NCBI RefSeq assembly: GCF_964026475.1
Contig: NZ_OZ032151.1
Location: 124,001 to 188,000, forward strand
Length of the DNA: 64,000 bases
Reading direction: 5' to 3'
Source: Candidatus Tisiphia endosymbiont of Nemotelus nigrinus
GTDB taxonomy: Bacteria; Pseudomonadota; Alphaproteobacteria; Rickettsiales; Rickettsiaceae
The first letter of the stretch is position 1; the number at the start of each line of letters is the position of its first letter. The position numbers and the translations under genes were made by a program. Positions 54,800-64,000 of the stretch are shown here, one piece after another. The notes under the pieces are model-generated. The model made no database searches, was not told the DNA's origin, and saw only the letters and a list, made by a program, of their open reading frames with translations.

Positions 54800-54900
54800 C
54801 TACCCAAAAATGCATTTATCTACGGCATGAAGATAAAAAATATTTTTTGCTAAATCTATTCCTATTATGTTATATTCTATTTTGGGCCTCCCTATTGTTG
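54800..54900 (-). pseudogene. N-terminal remnant of a second IS110-family transposase
   Basis: The minus strand encodes IEYNIIGIDLAKNIFYLHAV, the first DEDD strand of an IS110-type transposase, then stops at 54800. It differs in sequence from the intact element at 53625, so it is debris of another IS. The rest is gone. Confidence 0.7.
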
Positions 54901-55367
54901 TTTTAATACATTAAATATTAAATCTAGAAGAATAACAACTGCTGTTCATTCTTTATATAGGGTATCTCCAAACATAATCATTTCCATGGATTACTTTGTT
55001 GCCACTAAAGTGCCTCTTCACTAATAGCGGAGAAGATATCTAGAACATATAACGGGTTAGTTATATTAATTATACTGGCATATAGCAAGATTGCATATAT
55101 AAAACTTCGTGATATAATCAGGGCAGTTTAAAAGTCGTAAGTAATGATATAAAATACTAAATTACTCATCTTACGCATAACCCCCATGACAATTTTAAAA
55201 TTGCAGAAAAGTACAAGACGCTATTAGGCACTGTTAACAAAGCTTATTTAGTTGGTGAATAAAGTCTTTTTTGCTGCAAATTATAAGATTTTTTTGAAAT
55301 AGGTACACATCCTATCAAAAATCCTATTTATTCTCGCCTAAAAATAGCACAAAATATAATTAATTAG
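54901..55367. repeat. Repeat debris between IS110 remnant and MFS pseudogene
   Basis: No gene. A partial GTCATTGCGAGG unit lies at 54993-55026. At 55125-55222 there is the inverted right half of the family element (CTTACGCATAACCCCCATGAC), and at 55226-55250 one arm of the 53527 hairpin. The remainder is AT-rich. Confidence 0.65.
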
Positions 55368-56675
55368 TTATCTCCGACAGCCTCCTAGCATTTCAAAATG
55401 ACGTAAACCAAGTCCATATAACACTATGAATGGAACAAATAGCATTACTATTCCCCAATTACCAAAACAATCTATTAAATAAACTAATCCGAAAGACGTA
55501 ACAACATACATTATTGCCCGCCCCACAGCGAATGAGATACTCACAGTTCTAAAACGTTTAAATACAGGGAATTGCTTATAAAATATTGGAGCCGCTGGCA
55601 GTGCTCCTGTTTTAAATAACAATATAAAAAACTGCAATAATAATAAATAAAAAGGCGATGGGGTATTAGTTAATAAATATGGTAAAAATACAATGGTACT
55701 AGCAAAAATTACTAATCTTATTTTTAAAATTTTCATAGGATATATTTTATAACTCAAATAAGTATATAAAATACCGCTAAATAGCTCTTCTATTGCAACA
55801 AACAAGTTATGTCCAATAATTTGTTCATAACTATAATTAAAGGTGGTTTTAAGTACAGTACCACAATGTATATATACCAAATAAAACCAAATTGGTCCAG
55901 TCGCTTCAATTGCTAAATAAGCTAATATAGTTTTTATATTAACTTTCTCATTTAACTTCTCATTTAACATTTTCTGATTAGTAATATCATTTTTCTCTAT
56001 ACCAAAATTTTTAAGTTTATTGAGTAGTCTTGTGGTTGCATCAGCAAATTCTGGAGTCTCTCTAAGGCGTGTTCTTGCCACAACTCCCACCATGGCAATC
56101 ACTGCACCAAATAAAAACGCATATCGCCAACTAAAAGCATATGAAGTAACCAATGTCGCAACACCTAAAGCAAATACTCCACCTAGATTAGCAAATATAG
56201 TGATAAAACCAACAACAGGATATTGAATTGGTGGTTTTGTCATTTCCGTTAAATATAGTTCTGCCCCTATTGCTTCTCCTAAGGATTATATGCCTTGTAC
56301 TATCCGACAAATAGTGATTAATACCGTAGCAGTAACACCAATTTGAACATAAGTAGGCAAAATAAACATCAGCAAACAAGAACATGACATCATGAAAGTT
56401 GTGACAACTACCGTAGCCTTGCGGCCTACTTTATCACCTATCCAACCAAATAGCGCAGCACCAACTGGTCTAAAAATAAAAGTAGAACAGATGGCAAAAG
56501 ATGACATAATACTAGCATTATGCAGATCAGTTTGTGGAAAAAATAACTCATTAAGAAATACTGCCATATGTATATAGAGCATCAAATCAAAATACTCCAA
56601 AAATGTTCCCATAGACAGCAACCCAATCGCTTCTTTCTGTTCCTTGGTTAGATTATTTTGTTTTCCTTGATACAC
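55368..56675 (-). pseudogene. MFS transporter (ProP/metabolite-proton symporter type), premature stop
   Basis: The 5' part (56286-56675) encodes GTFLEYFDLMLYIHMAVFLNELFFP-type start (blocks FLEYFDLMLY and FNELFFP-like) and GWIGDKVGRKATVV, the MFS loop 2-3 motif. It ends at a TAA (56286-56288) after RIVQG-I. The same frame continues without shift as SLGEAIGAELYLTE into the 291-codon second part, with the second-half MFS helices. A single nonsense change therefore split a protein of about 435 residues. Its last residues (LGGCRR) come from an arm of the 42276 hairpin. It starts one base after tsaB. Confidence 0.88.
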
Positions 56676-56676
56676 T

Positions 56677-57363
56677 CTATTTAACCTTCACATCAGCTAG
56701 TCTAATATATAACGGTTCTATAGAGTTAGAAAACTTATACTGTATAGCTATTTTATCAGCTATATATTGACATATATACAACGCCTTAACTCTAGTAAAA
56801 CGCGGTAAAATTATTACGTTTTTTTTATCCCTAATTTTATCGTATATCATCCCTACCCCATTACCGGCACAGACCTTAATAGTATTATCTTCTATATTTA
56901 ATAGTTGCACAGCTTGGTCATAACTTATCAGTAAAGGAATAGATACTTGTCCATCTTGGTCAAAAACTTGGCTATATAATTGCTCTCTATATGCATTAAA
57001 AAAAATAAAAAATTTAAGAACAACATTTTTATTATAGTTTTTTACTTGCCTAGTAGCTCTCCACCAAGAAAGCTCAAAATTAGATATAGTGCTACCTATT
57101 ATATTTGTACTGAGCAAAATTCCTTTTGCCACTGATAATCCTATTCTAATACCAGTAAAACTACCGGGGCCGTTTGTAACGGCTAGATAATTTAAGTCAT
57201 GGTAAGAAAGCTTTGCTATTCTCAAAGCTTCTTCAATCATTGGCACAATCTTTTCAGCCTGCATAGATGGTCTTAAATCCTCAATATATGCTAGAATAAT
57301 TTTATCTTCAGAAATCGCAACAGATGCACTATTATTTACTGTATCAAATGCTAAAATTTTCAT
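56677..57363 (-). CDS. tsaB: tRNA threonylcarbamoyladenosine biosynthesis protein TsaB
   Basis: Dimerises with TsaD to make t6A37 in tRNA. ASKHA-fold strands: ILAFDTVNNSASVAI, then MIEEALRIAKLSYHDL, and TNGPGSFTGIRIGLSVAKG near residue 65. It is 228 residues, normal. The broken transporter gene begins one base after its stop. Confidence 0.93.
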   Translation of the reverse strand: MKILAFDTVNNSASVAISEDKIILAYIEDLRPSMQAEKIVPMIEEALRIAKLSYHDLNYLAVTNGPGSFTGIRIGLSVAKGILLSTNIIGSTISNFELSWWRATRQVKNYNKNVVLKFFIFFNAYREQLYSQVFDQDGQVSIPLLISYDQAVQLLNIEDNTIKVCAGNGVGMIYDKIRDKKNVIILPRFTRVKALYICQYIADKIAIQYKFSNSIEPLYIRLADVKVK

Positions 57364-57407
57364 TTATAGTAATCAATTCTTTAAATCATTGAGTATAGTA
57401 AATTATA

Positions 57408-58826
57408 ATGACAATGGAAATAAATAGAACAATTTTTAGGTTATACGACATTCGTGGAAGCAGTTTGCTGGATATTAATACAACTATTGCTTATAAAATT
57501 GGATTTTGTTTTACTAAAATGAATATATCTAAACAAGGGAACAAAATATTTGTAGGACGGGATGGTAGATTAAGCTCCCCTGCCCTTTACCATGCTTTGG
57601 TTAATGGCATTATCTCAGCTGGCGGACAGGTTATCTCCATAGGAGTCACTCCCTCCCCTATGCTATATTTTGCTGACAAAATATTTACGCCACAAGCTAG
57701 TATAATGATCACAGGATCACATAATCCTAAAGACGATAATGGTTTTAAGATGTTATCACAAGGTAAGTCCTTTTTCGACCAACAAATACAACATTTACTA
57801 AATAACATTCTAAGCACTGATTGGTCTAGTACCTATCACTTTAGTATGGTTGATAACTCTATGGCACTAGCTAATGTACAAGAATTGAATATCACGAGTG
57901 AATACATAGATAGTATCTTGCAAGAACTAACTATAGATCACAAAATAAAAGTAGCATGGGATCCTGCTAACGGTGCAGCTGGAAATATTACTGATTTATT
58001 AGCATTAAGGTTACCCAACAAAAATATCGTCATAAATTCAAAAATTGATGGTAATTTTCCTAATCATCATCCAGATCCTACTATTGCAAAAAATCTAGAA
58101 CAATTAATAGAAGTAGTTAGAACTCAGGATTGTGATATTGGTATTGCATTTGATGGAGATGCAGATCGTATAGCTATTATAAGTAAGAAAGGACGAATAA
58201 TTCTAGGTGACCAGATACTTTGTATATTGGCAAAAGATGTAATTGAGCAAAACCCACATGCAACTATTATCATGGATATTAAATCAAGTAGTGCCATATT
58301 TAATCAGATTAAATCATATGGAGGAAGACCAATAATGTGGAAAACAGGTCATTCCTTTATTAAAGATAAGATGCAAACAACTAAGGCATTACTTGGCGGT
58401 GAGACTAGTGGACATATATTTTTTGCTGATAAATATTATGGGTATGATGATGCCATTTATGCTGCTCTACGATTTCTTGATTTACTATCAAGATCAGAAA
58501 AAACCTTGGACGATATGATAGATGAGCTACCTAAATGTTATAGCTCCCCTGAAATTAGCATTCCAGTACCAGATGACCTCAAATTTGATATTATTCAGCA
58601 AATAAAAGAGGGGTTAATCAGCAAAAATATTGCTTTCAACGATATTGATGGGATAAGGATTGACTCAACAATAGACTATAATAGATGGTGGTTACTCCGA
58701 GCTTCTAACACCGAAGCCAAAATTATTGCTAGATATGAATCAGATAGCTTGGAAGGACTGAATAATATAAAATCCGAACTTTCCTCTTTACTAGCTAAAT
58801 ATGGGTTAACATTAGGTTATAGCTAA
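57408..58826 (+). CDS. Phosphomannomutase/phosphoglucomutase
   Basis: Alpha-D-phosphohexomutase (AlgC/ManB type) of 472 residues. Catalytic serine loop IMITGSHNPKDDNG near residue 100, metal loop AFDGDADRIA near 247, sugar loop GGETSGH near 330 and C-terminal phosphate loop RASNTEAKIIARYE. It supplies mannose-1-P or glucose-1-P for lipopolysaccharide, consistent with the O-antigen ligase nearby. It is divergent from tsaB. Confidence 0.92.
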   Translation: MTMEINRTIFRLYDIRGSSLLDINTTIAYKIGFCFTKMNISKQGNKIFVGRDGRLSSPALYHALVNGIISAGGQVISIGVTPSPMLYFADKIFTPQASIMITGSHNPKDDNGFKMLSQGKSFFDQQIQHLLNNILSTDWSSTYHFSMVDNSMALANVQELNITSEYIDSILQELTIDHKIKVAWDPANGAAGNITDLLALRLPNKNIVINSKIDGNFPNHHPDPTIAKNLEQLIEVVRTQDCDIGIAFDGDADRIAIISKKGRIILGDQILCILAKDVIEQNPHATIIMDIKSSSAIFNQIKSYGGRPIMWKTGHSFIKDKMQTTKALLGGETSGHIFFADKYYGYDDAIYAALRFLDLLSRSEKTLDDMIDELPKCYSSPEISIPVPDDLKFDIIQQIKEGLISKNIAFNDIDGIRIDSTIDYNRWWLLRASNTEAKIIARYESDSLEGLNNIKSELSSLLAKYGLTLGYS

Positions 58827-58910
58827 CCCGACTAACATTATGCCAAATTTACAAAAATCATTGCAAGACCACATAAAGGTCATGACAATCTACTATTCAT
58901 TGAATTGCTT
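58816..58910. repeat. Partial GTCATTGCGAGG-family repeat
   Basis: It begins TATAGCTAACCCGACTAACATT, overlapping the end of the mutase gene, with a diverged core (TCATTGCAAGACCAC) and ends near 58910. Its left end supplies the last codons of the mutase gene (GYS). Confidence 0.7.
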
Positions 58911-58997
58911 AGTTTGGACTTAAGCTGTCGAAAGTTAGAACGTGACAATATCATACAAGTAGTATATGCTATCCTTACATACCTAGTCAGAAATAAT

Positions 58998-60380
58998 ATG
59001 GAATTCGATCCTAATCTACTATCTCGTATACAATTTGCTTTTACTGTAAGCTTTCATATAGTTTTCCCGTCCTTTACCATTGGCCTTGCTAGCTGGCTGG
59101 CTGTAGTAGAAGGGCTATGGCTCAAGACTGGCAATAATATTTACCAAGAACTATATAAATTTTGGATTAAGATTTTTGCTATTACCTTTGGTATGGGGGT
59201 AGTGTCCGGTGTTGTTCTGTCTTATCAATTTGGTACTAATTGGTCAGGTTTCTCGGATAAGGTAGGTAATGTCCTTGGACCAATTCTAGCTTTTGAAGTG
59301 CTTACTGCCTTTTTCTTGGAATCATCTTTTCTAGGAATTATGCTATTTGGCTGGGATAGAGTTAGTAAAAAGATGCATTTTGCCGCCACTTTAATCGTGG
59401 CAATTGGTACGATTATCTCTGCTTTTTGGATTCTGGCTGCTAATAGCTGGATGCAAACCCCTACTGGTTATGAAGTACGAGCCGATAATGTTTTATACCC
59501 AGTAAGTTGGTTGGAAATTACTTTTAATCCTTCATTTCCATATCGTTTTTGCCATATGATTGTTGCAGCGTACTTAACCACATCTTTTGTAATTGGCGGT
59601 GTTGCTGCTTGGTATCTTATACGTAACAAATTTGTTGCCCATGCTAAAATTATGTTTGGTATGGCAATGTTGATGGCAGTATTTGTTGCCCCAATACAGC
59701 TTTTTATTGGCGACCAACACGGGTTAAATACTTTAGAACATCAACCCGCAAAAGTTGCTGCTATGGAAGGTATTTGGGATACGGAGAAAGGAGCAGCTCT
59801 CAGACTCCTTGGCTGGCCCTCAGCACAAGAAGAGACAACAAAATATGCTATAGAAATACCCAAAATGGCTAGCTTAATACTGACCCATAGTTTAGATGGA
59901 GAAGTAAAAGGCTTAAAAGAATGGTCAAAAGAAGAGCGTCCTCCTGTATTAATAGTATTTTTATGTTTCCGAGTAATGGTGGGAATCGGTGTATTAATGA
60001 TAATTACTGGGGCAATTGCTGTAGTCTTATATTTACGTAAAAGATTGTTTGATACTAAATGGTTTCAATATTGGTGTATGTTGATGACCCCAACTGGCTT
60101 TATAGCCGTGTTATCCGGATGGTTTGTTACAGAAGTTGGTAGACAGCCTTATATAGTATATAATCTAATTAGAACATCTGAAGCATCTTCACCAGTGCTA
60201 GGGCAACACATCTTTGCTTCATTAATAGCCTTTGTGATAGTTTATGTTTTTATATTTGGCAGTGCCACTTATTATATTATAAATTTAATAAAGAAAGGGC
60301 CTAATATAATAACAAAAGAAGAAACATACGGTTTCCACAGTTTAGGAAATCCAATAGAGGAGGACAACAACCATGCTTAA
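58998..60380 (+). CDS. cydA: Cytochrome bd ubiquinol oxidase subunit I
   Basis: Heme-bearing subunit of a quinol oxidase. It is 460 residues, about 60 shorter than E. coli CydA, with a short Q-loop between helices 6 and 7, which places it with the cyanide-insensitive (CIO) branch. Visible: RIQFAFTVSFHIVFPSFTIGL (His ligand), SNFxx-type region and the motif GRQPYIVYN where E. coli has GRQPW. The ATG at 58998 gives MEFDPNLLSR; an upstream ATG at 58905 lies in the repeat. It overlaps cydB by eight bases. Confidence 0.95.
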   Translation: MEFDPNLLSRIQFAFTVSFHIVFPSFTIGLASWLAVVEGLWLKTGNNIYQELYKFWIKIFAITFGMGVVSGVVLSYQFGTNWSGFSDKVGNVLGPILAFEVLTAFFLESSFLGIMLFGWDRVSKKMHFAATLIVAIGTIISAFWILAANSWMQTPTGYEVRADNVLYPVSWLEITFNPSFPYRFCHMIVAAYLTTSFVIGGVAAWYLIRNKFVAHAKIMFGMAMLMAVFVAPIQLFIGDQHGLNTLEHQPAKVAAMEGIWDTEKGAALRLLGWPSAQEETTKYAIEIPKMASLILTHSLDGEVKGLKEWSKEERPPVLIVFLCFRVMVGIGVLMIITGAIAVVLYLRKRLFDTKWFQYWCMLMTPTGFIAVLSGWFVTEVGRQPYIVYNLIRTSEASSPVLGQHIFASLIAFVIVYVFIFGSATYYIINLIKKGPNIITKEETYGFHSLGNPIEEDNNHA

Positions 60381-61392
60381 TTTTGCTCCCTATATAGATT
60401 TACCTTTAGTTTGGGGTGGGTTAATTGTCATCGCAATCTTTCTTTATGTATTACTAGATGGTTTTGATCTAGGAGTTGGTATATTATTTCCATTTGCTCC
60501 TACTCAAGATTGCCGCAATAAAATGATGAACTCTGTAGCACCATTTTGGGATGGTAATGAAACCTGGCTAGTTTTAGGTGGCGGTGGATTATTTGCTGCA
60601 TTCCCACTGGCTTACTCAATTTTGATGTCAGCCTTCTATATACCAATTATCGTAATGCTTTTGGGCTTAATTTTCCGCGGGGTGGCCTTTGAATTTAGAT
60701 TCAAAGCCTCTCTAAAGGAACGTTATATATGGGATTATTCTTTCCATTTTGGCTCTGTCATTGCTACCTTATTTCAGGGGATTATGCTAGGAGCTTTCAT
60801 CCAAGGTGTCAAGGTTGATGGCAGGGTATTTGCTGGTGATGCTTTTGATTGGCTGACCCCTTTTTCTCTGATGACGGGTGTTGCTTTAGTATTTGGCTAT
60901 GCTTTGCTTGGTGCTACTTGGCTGATCATGAAAACTGACCAAGATACACAAATATGGGCTCGTAAATCTGCGGCATATGTATTAATTTATGTTATGTTAT
61001 TTATGGGATTGGTAAGTTTATGGATACCATTTTTAAACGAGAGAATTCGTATATTCTGGTTTACTATGCCTAATTTTGCATATCTTTCACTCATTCCTAT
61101 TTTAACTATTTGTACATTATTTATGTTATTCGCCTCTCTTTATAAAAATAAAGAATTCCAGCCTTTTTGTTACTCAATGTTGCTTTTTGCTTTAGGCTAT
61201 TTAGGGCTAATCCTAAGTATTTGGCCTTTTACAGTACCATATCAAATTTCTTTATGGCAATCTGCAGCAATAGCCGAATCACAATCTCTAATGTTGGTAG
61301 GAGCTGTGTTACTTTTACCGGTAATATTAGGTTATACAATTTATTGTTATTATATATTCCGTGGAAAATCAACTCATCACCCAATGTATTAG
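60373..61392 (+). CDS. cydB: Cytochrome bd ubiquinol oxidase subunit II
   Basis: Partner of CydA, 339 residues, with about eight membrane helices. Family blocks: VLLDGFDLGVGILFPF, NSVAPFWDGNETWLVLGGGGLFAAFP and GVAFEFRFK. It overlaps the end of cydA by eight bases and is followed five bases later by a small membrane-protein gene. Confidence 0.95.
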   Translation: MLNFAPYIDLPLVWGGLIVIAIFLYVLLDGFDLGVGILFPFAPTQDCRNKMMNSVAPFWDGNETWLVLGGGGLFAAFPLAYSILMSAFYIPIIVMLLGLIFRGVAFEFRFKASLKERYIWDYSFHFGSVIATLFQGIMLGAFIQGVKVDGRVFAGDAFDWLTPFSLMTGVALVFGYALLGATWLIMKTDQDTQIWARKSAAYVLIYVMLFMGLVSLWIPFLNERIRIFWFTMPNFAYLSLIPILTICTLFMLFASLYKNKEFQPFCYSMLLFALGYLGLILSIWPFTVPYQISLWQSAAIAESQSLMLVGAVLLLPVILGYTIYCYYIFRGKSTHHPMY

Positions 61393-61396
61393 TAAG

Positions 61397-61525
61397 TTGA
61401 GGAAAATTTTTATTTCTCAGAAATGCAAACAATGGCTTTGGTTTGTAATTTTATACTTAGTGGGGCTAATATTTGTGCTATCATTATCCTGTATAATTAA
61501 AGCTATCTTTTTTATATTTGGCTAA
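61397..61525 (+). CDS. Small membrane protein after cydAB (DUF2474/CydX-like)
   Basis: A 42-codon frame starting with TTG at 61397, five bases after the cydB stop. It encodes a basic N-terminus with tryptophans (KCKQWLWFVILYLVG) and one hydrophobic helix of about 26 residues. In alphaproteobacteria cydAB is often followed by a DUF2474 micro-protein with the same W-x-W-F pattern, thought to stabilise the oxidase. Start codon choice is uncertain because no clear ribosome site is visible. Confidence 0.65.
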   Translation: MRKIFISQKCKQWLWFVILYLVGLIFVLSLSCIIKAIFFIFG

Positions 61526-61536
61526 GAAGTTCTATT

Positions 61537-63456
61537 TTAATGAATTTGCTGTGAAACTATAAAAAAAGTAATATAAACAACTATAAATAAAACGATATAC
61601 AGGGTGTAATTAAATATATAGCCTGTTTGCGATCTACTTACCAAAACCCCAAAGTAATTTACTGTTTTGGCAAAATTATTTGGACCAAATCTATCAATAA
61701 TTTTCTGATCGATCAAGTTCAATAACCTACTTAAGCTAGAGACTAATTTTACTACCAGCAAGTCATATATTTCATCAAAATAATATTTATTTATCAACAA
61801 TTTTTTGATAAATGTTATTTTTACTTTATCAAGAATGTTTCTATAAAAATAAATGCCTAAAATAATACCTACCAATCCCACAACCATTGGTAATAATTTT
61901 ATGTAAAGAGGAGGATGATCTGCCAGTACTCGGTAAATGTGAATATTGAATATACTATCACGGAAATAACCATTTGGTTTGTCAAGAGCGAGAATATAAT
62001 GACCTATCATCCCCGCAACAAGACTACCTATCGCTAAGAGATTAAGTGGCAGGTTCATAATATTAGGTGATTCGTGAACATGATTAAATTGATCAGTAGT
62101 TAATCTGGTTTTTCCATGAAATACTAATAAGATAATTTTCATAGAATAAATGGCAGTCAAAATTGCTGCAACAATTCCAAGAATAAACACTATACTACCT
62201 ATTACACCACCACTACTATATGCTAGCTCTAAAATAGCATCTTTTGAATAAAATCCTGCTAAAGGATAAATACCTATCAGTGCCAGTGAACCAATTAAGA
62301 AATTACAGTAAGTAATTGGCATCTTATCTTTCAAACCACCCATCTTAAAAATATCTTGCTCATGACAAGCGTGAATCACACTACCAGCTGATAAAAATAA
62401 TAAAGCTTTAAAAAATGCATGAGTAACTAAATGGAAAATACCAGCATTATAAGCTGACACACCGCAAGCAAGAAACATATAACCAAGCTGGCTACAAGTG
62501 GAATAGGCAATAATCTTTTTTATATCATTCTGAACTATGGCAATAGTTGCGGCAAATATACAGGTAATCCCACCAATAATGGCAATAAAGCTCAATACCC
62601 CTACGCTATATTCAAATAAATAAGAACACCTAGCTACTAAAAAGACCCCAGCTGTTACCATGGTTGCAGCGTGAATAAGAGCGGAAACTGGCGTTGGTCC
62701 TTCCATGGCATCTGGTAGCCATATATGCAAGCCAATTTGTGCCGACTTGCCCATACATCCTAAGAACAATAACAAACACACTACGTCAATTATTGATACT
62801 GTAAAACCCAATATACTTAATTGCATATTAGACAATAATTGTGCTTTATCAAATACACTAGCAAAATCAACTACCCCAAAATAAACAATAATGGTAATAA
62901 TCCCCACTATAAAAGCAAAATCCCCTACCCTATTGACAATAAAGGCTTTAATTGCTGCTTTATTTGCCGTTTCTTTTTGATACCAAAAGCCAATTAATAA
63001 GTACGAACATAAACCAACTCCTTCCCAACCAAAAAATAATTGGACAAAATTATCTGCTGACACCAAAGCTAGCATAAAGAAGGTAAATAATGATAGAAAT
63101 GATAGAAATTTAGGTAATCCATCATCATCTGCCATATAGCCAAGAGAATAAATATGTACTATAGCTGAAATCCAAGTAACCACTATGAACATAACAGCAG
63201 TCAGCTGATCGACATAAATTGCCCAATTTATGTTCATTTCACCAACTACTAGCCATTTTGCTAAAATTAGATGAATAATGACTTTGTTTATTGCCACATT
63301 ATAAAATATAAAGCTAGCTAATATTGCCGATAAACTTATTGCAATAGTTGCAATAAAAGCTGCTTGCTTCTTGCTAAAACACTGACAAAACAAACCATTG
63401 ATCATACCAGAGATCAACGGTAATATTACCGTTAATATTGCAGTCAAAGCTATCAT
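61537..63456 (-). CDS. nuoL: NADH-quinone oxidoreductase subunit L
   Basis: Antiporter-like proton-pumping subunit of complex I, 639 residues with about 16 hydrophobic segments. Family blocks: [15 protein letters not shown] near 150, [41 protein letters not shown] near 240 (quoted as [19 protein letters not shown]), and [11 protein letters not shown]. It stands alone: nuoK is not within the 544 bases upstream, and nuoM is not downstream, where cydB lies convergent. Confidence 0.96.
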   Translation of the reverse strand: MIALTAILTVILPLISGMINGLFCQCFSKKQAAFIATIAISLSAILASFIFYNVAINKVIIHLILAKWLVVGEMNINWAIYVDQLTAVMFIVVTWISAIVHIYSLGYMADDDGLPKFLSFLSLFTFFMLALVSADNFVQLFFGWEGVGLCSYLLIGFWYQKETANKAAIKAFIVNRVGDFAFIVGIITIIVYFGVVDFASVFDKAQLLSNMQLSILGFTVSIIDVVCLLLFLGCMGKSAQIGLHIWLPDAMEGPTPVSALIHAATMVTAGVFLVARCSYLFEYSVGVLSFIAIIGGITCIFAATIAIVQNDIKKIIAYSTCSQLGYMFLACGVSAYNAGIFHLVTHAFFKALLFLSAGSVIHACHEQDIFKMGGLKDKMPITYCNFLIGSLALIGIYPLAGFYSKDAILELAYSSGGVIGSIVFILGIVAAILTAIYSMKIILLVFHGKTRLTTDQFNHVHESPNIMNLPLNLLAIGSLVAGMIGHYILALDKPNGYFRDSIFNIHIYRVLADHPPLYIKLLPMVVGLVGIILGIYFYRNILDKVKITFIKKLLINKYYFDEIYDLLVVKLVSSLSRLLNLIDQKIIDRFGPNNFAKTVNYFGVLVSRSQTGYIFNYTLYIVLFIVVYITFFIVSQQIH

Positions 63457-63475
63457 ACCAATTCCTAAAATTAAG

Positions 63476-63650
63476 TTAACCCGATTAACATTACTCCATC
63501 ATTGCAAGAAAGACCGTAGGTAGACAAAGCAATTTAATGAATGTGGATTGCCACTACACTCACGTAGCCTTGCAATAACACCTTGTACTTATTTGGCAAA
63601 TTTTAAATTGCCATGTGGATTATGTGTAAGGTAATTTAATTAATTAGTTA
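63476..63650. repeat. GTCATTGCGAGG-family element upstream of nuoL
   Basis: A diverged full-length copy: left end TTAACCCGATTAACATTACTC, core CATCATTGCAAGAAAGACC, right half with GGATTATGTGTAAGG ending TTAGTTATA near 63650. It lies 20 bases upstream of nuoL. Confidence 0.75.
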
Positions 63651-63750
63651 TACTCATGTGAGGTATGTGATTCAATTAAAAATTTTGAATATTTGATAAA
63701 AATTTATGTATCAACACTTAGTGCAGCTATAAAATAATGTTATAAGTAAA

Positions 63751-63930
63751 TATAGCTAACTTGAATAAGTTTTAGATAACTCCTTTGTCATTGCGAGGAG
63801 CTACTTTAGTAGTGACGAGGCAATCCAAGATATTGGCTTACCTATAGCTAATTTCTGGATTGCTTCGTCGATCTTATGATCTCCTCGCAATGACAAAGGA
63901 ATTATCTAAAACTTATTCAAGTTAGCTATA
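63751..63930. repeat. 180-bp near-perfect palindrome of the same family
   Basis: Arms of 50 bases (63751-63800 and 63881-63930) differ by one base. Each arm begins TATAGCTAACTTGAATAAG and ends CATTGCGAGGAG. The centre (about 80 bases) also pairs in part. This copy is a duplicated left half facing itself, unlike the other copies. The intervening 63651-63750 is plain AT-rich sequence. Confidence 0.85.
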
Positions 63931-63957
63931 TTTACAAGAAATTTATTTTAGGTGAGT

Positions 63958-64000
63958 ATGATAACAAAATATCTTAAAAAAGTCTTTAAAGCTAAGAGCT
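63958..64000 (+). CDS. Start of a CDS running off the right edge
   Basis: An ATG at 63958 with GGTGAG just upstream opens a frame of 14 codons (MITKYLKKVFKAKS) to the window end. Basic composition fits a gene start, but the product cannot be identified. Confidence 0.4.
   Translation, partial: MITKYLKKVFKAKS

Noticed and set aside
53581-55250. CRISPR array in the repeat-rich region
   Set aside because: Repeats are palindromic, of unequal length and irregularly spaced; there are no regular unique spacers or cas genes.
55368-56675. Frameshift as cause of the split MFS gene
   Set aside because: The two parts are separated by exactly a whole number of codons in one frame; only a stop codon separates them.
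58905-58997. Extended N-terminus for CydA from the ATG at 58905
   Set aside because: The added 31 residues come from a repeat end, and CydA normally begins close to the helix after MEFDPNLLSR.

Overview
The window is chromosomal DNA of an AT-rich intracellular alphaproteobacterium of the order Rickettsiales, most probably a Rickettsia or a close relative in the Rickettsiaceae. The support is the gene set (CtrA, an AprDE-type type I exporter, a Rickettsia-type protein-lysine methyltransferase, SURF1, complex I genes in scattered blocks, a cyanide-insensitive-type cytochrome bd), many short palindromic repeats between and inside genes, several copies of a PD-(D/E)XK transposase-like gene, and frequent gene decay. 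Species cannot be settled from this sequence alone.

Layout. 1-4744: mfd (missing only its first few codons at the left edge) and radA. 4745-5836: stacked hairpins and a complete IS5-family element that cut the end of a small ATPase gene. 5817-12137 (minus): ATPase, nfeD-like, dnaB, trxB, an alpha/beta hydrolase, an AEC permease and RNase D. 12240-12924: a HEPN/MNT pair. 13112-14916 (minus): fabG and recA. 15149-17241 (plus): rluB carrying an in-frame insertion, a broken rsmD and two small unknown genes sharing a leader. 17227-28649 (minus): protein-lysine methyltransferase, recJ, three Rpn-type nuclease genes, a relE remnant, mutS, ihfB, sppA and an unknown gene. 28764-31142 (minus): smpB, dapA and an ilvE-like aminotransferase. 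31195-33157 (plus): an OmpR/EnvZ-like pair. 33643-38344 (plus): uppS, cdsA, ftsB, a second RNase D-like gene and recG. 38764-43585 (minus): type I secretion adaptor and ABC exporter, bcp and surf1. 44368-47629 (plus): ctrA, two unknown genes and recF. 47648-53468 (minus): a predicted exported kinase-like protein, dut, yidD, nuoCBA, an O-antigen ligase and a DUF2155 protein. 53527-55250: an IS110-family element with a candidate bridge-RNA region, plus debris. 55368-57363 (minus): a nonsense-mutated MFS transporter and tsaB. 57408-61525 (plus): a phosphohexomutase, cydA, cydB and a 42-codon DUF2474-like gene. 61537-63456 (minus): nuoL. The right end is repeats and the first codons of another gene.

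Together the genes cover DNA repair and recombination (mfd, radA, recA, recF, recG, recJ, mutS), replication, envelope synthesis (uppS, cdsA, O-antigen ligase, sugar mutase), respiration (nuo, cyd, surf1) and cell-cycle and osmotic signalling. Three processes mark this genome. A composite palindromic repeat family has spread widely, and one copy is translated inside recJ. An Rpn-type nuclease gene has been duplicated together with the first codons of recJ. Accessory genes are being lost through nonsense mutation, frameshift and IS insertion. The most interesting unexplained gene is the exported kinase-like protein at 47648-48685.
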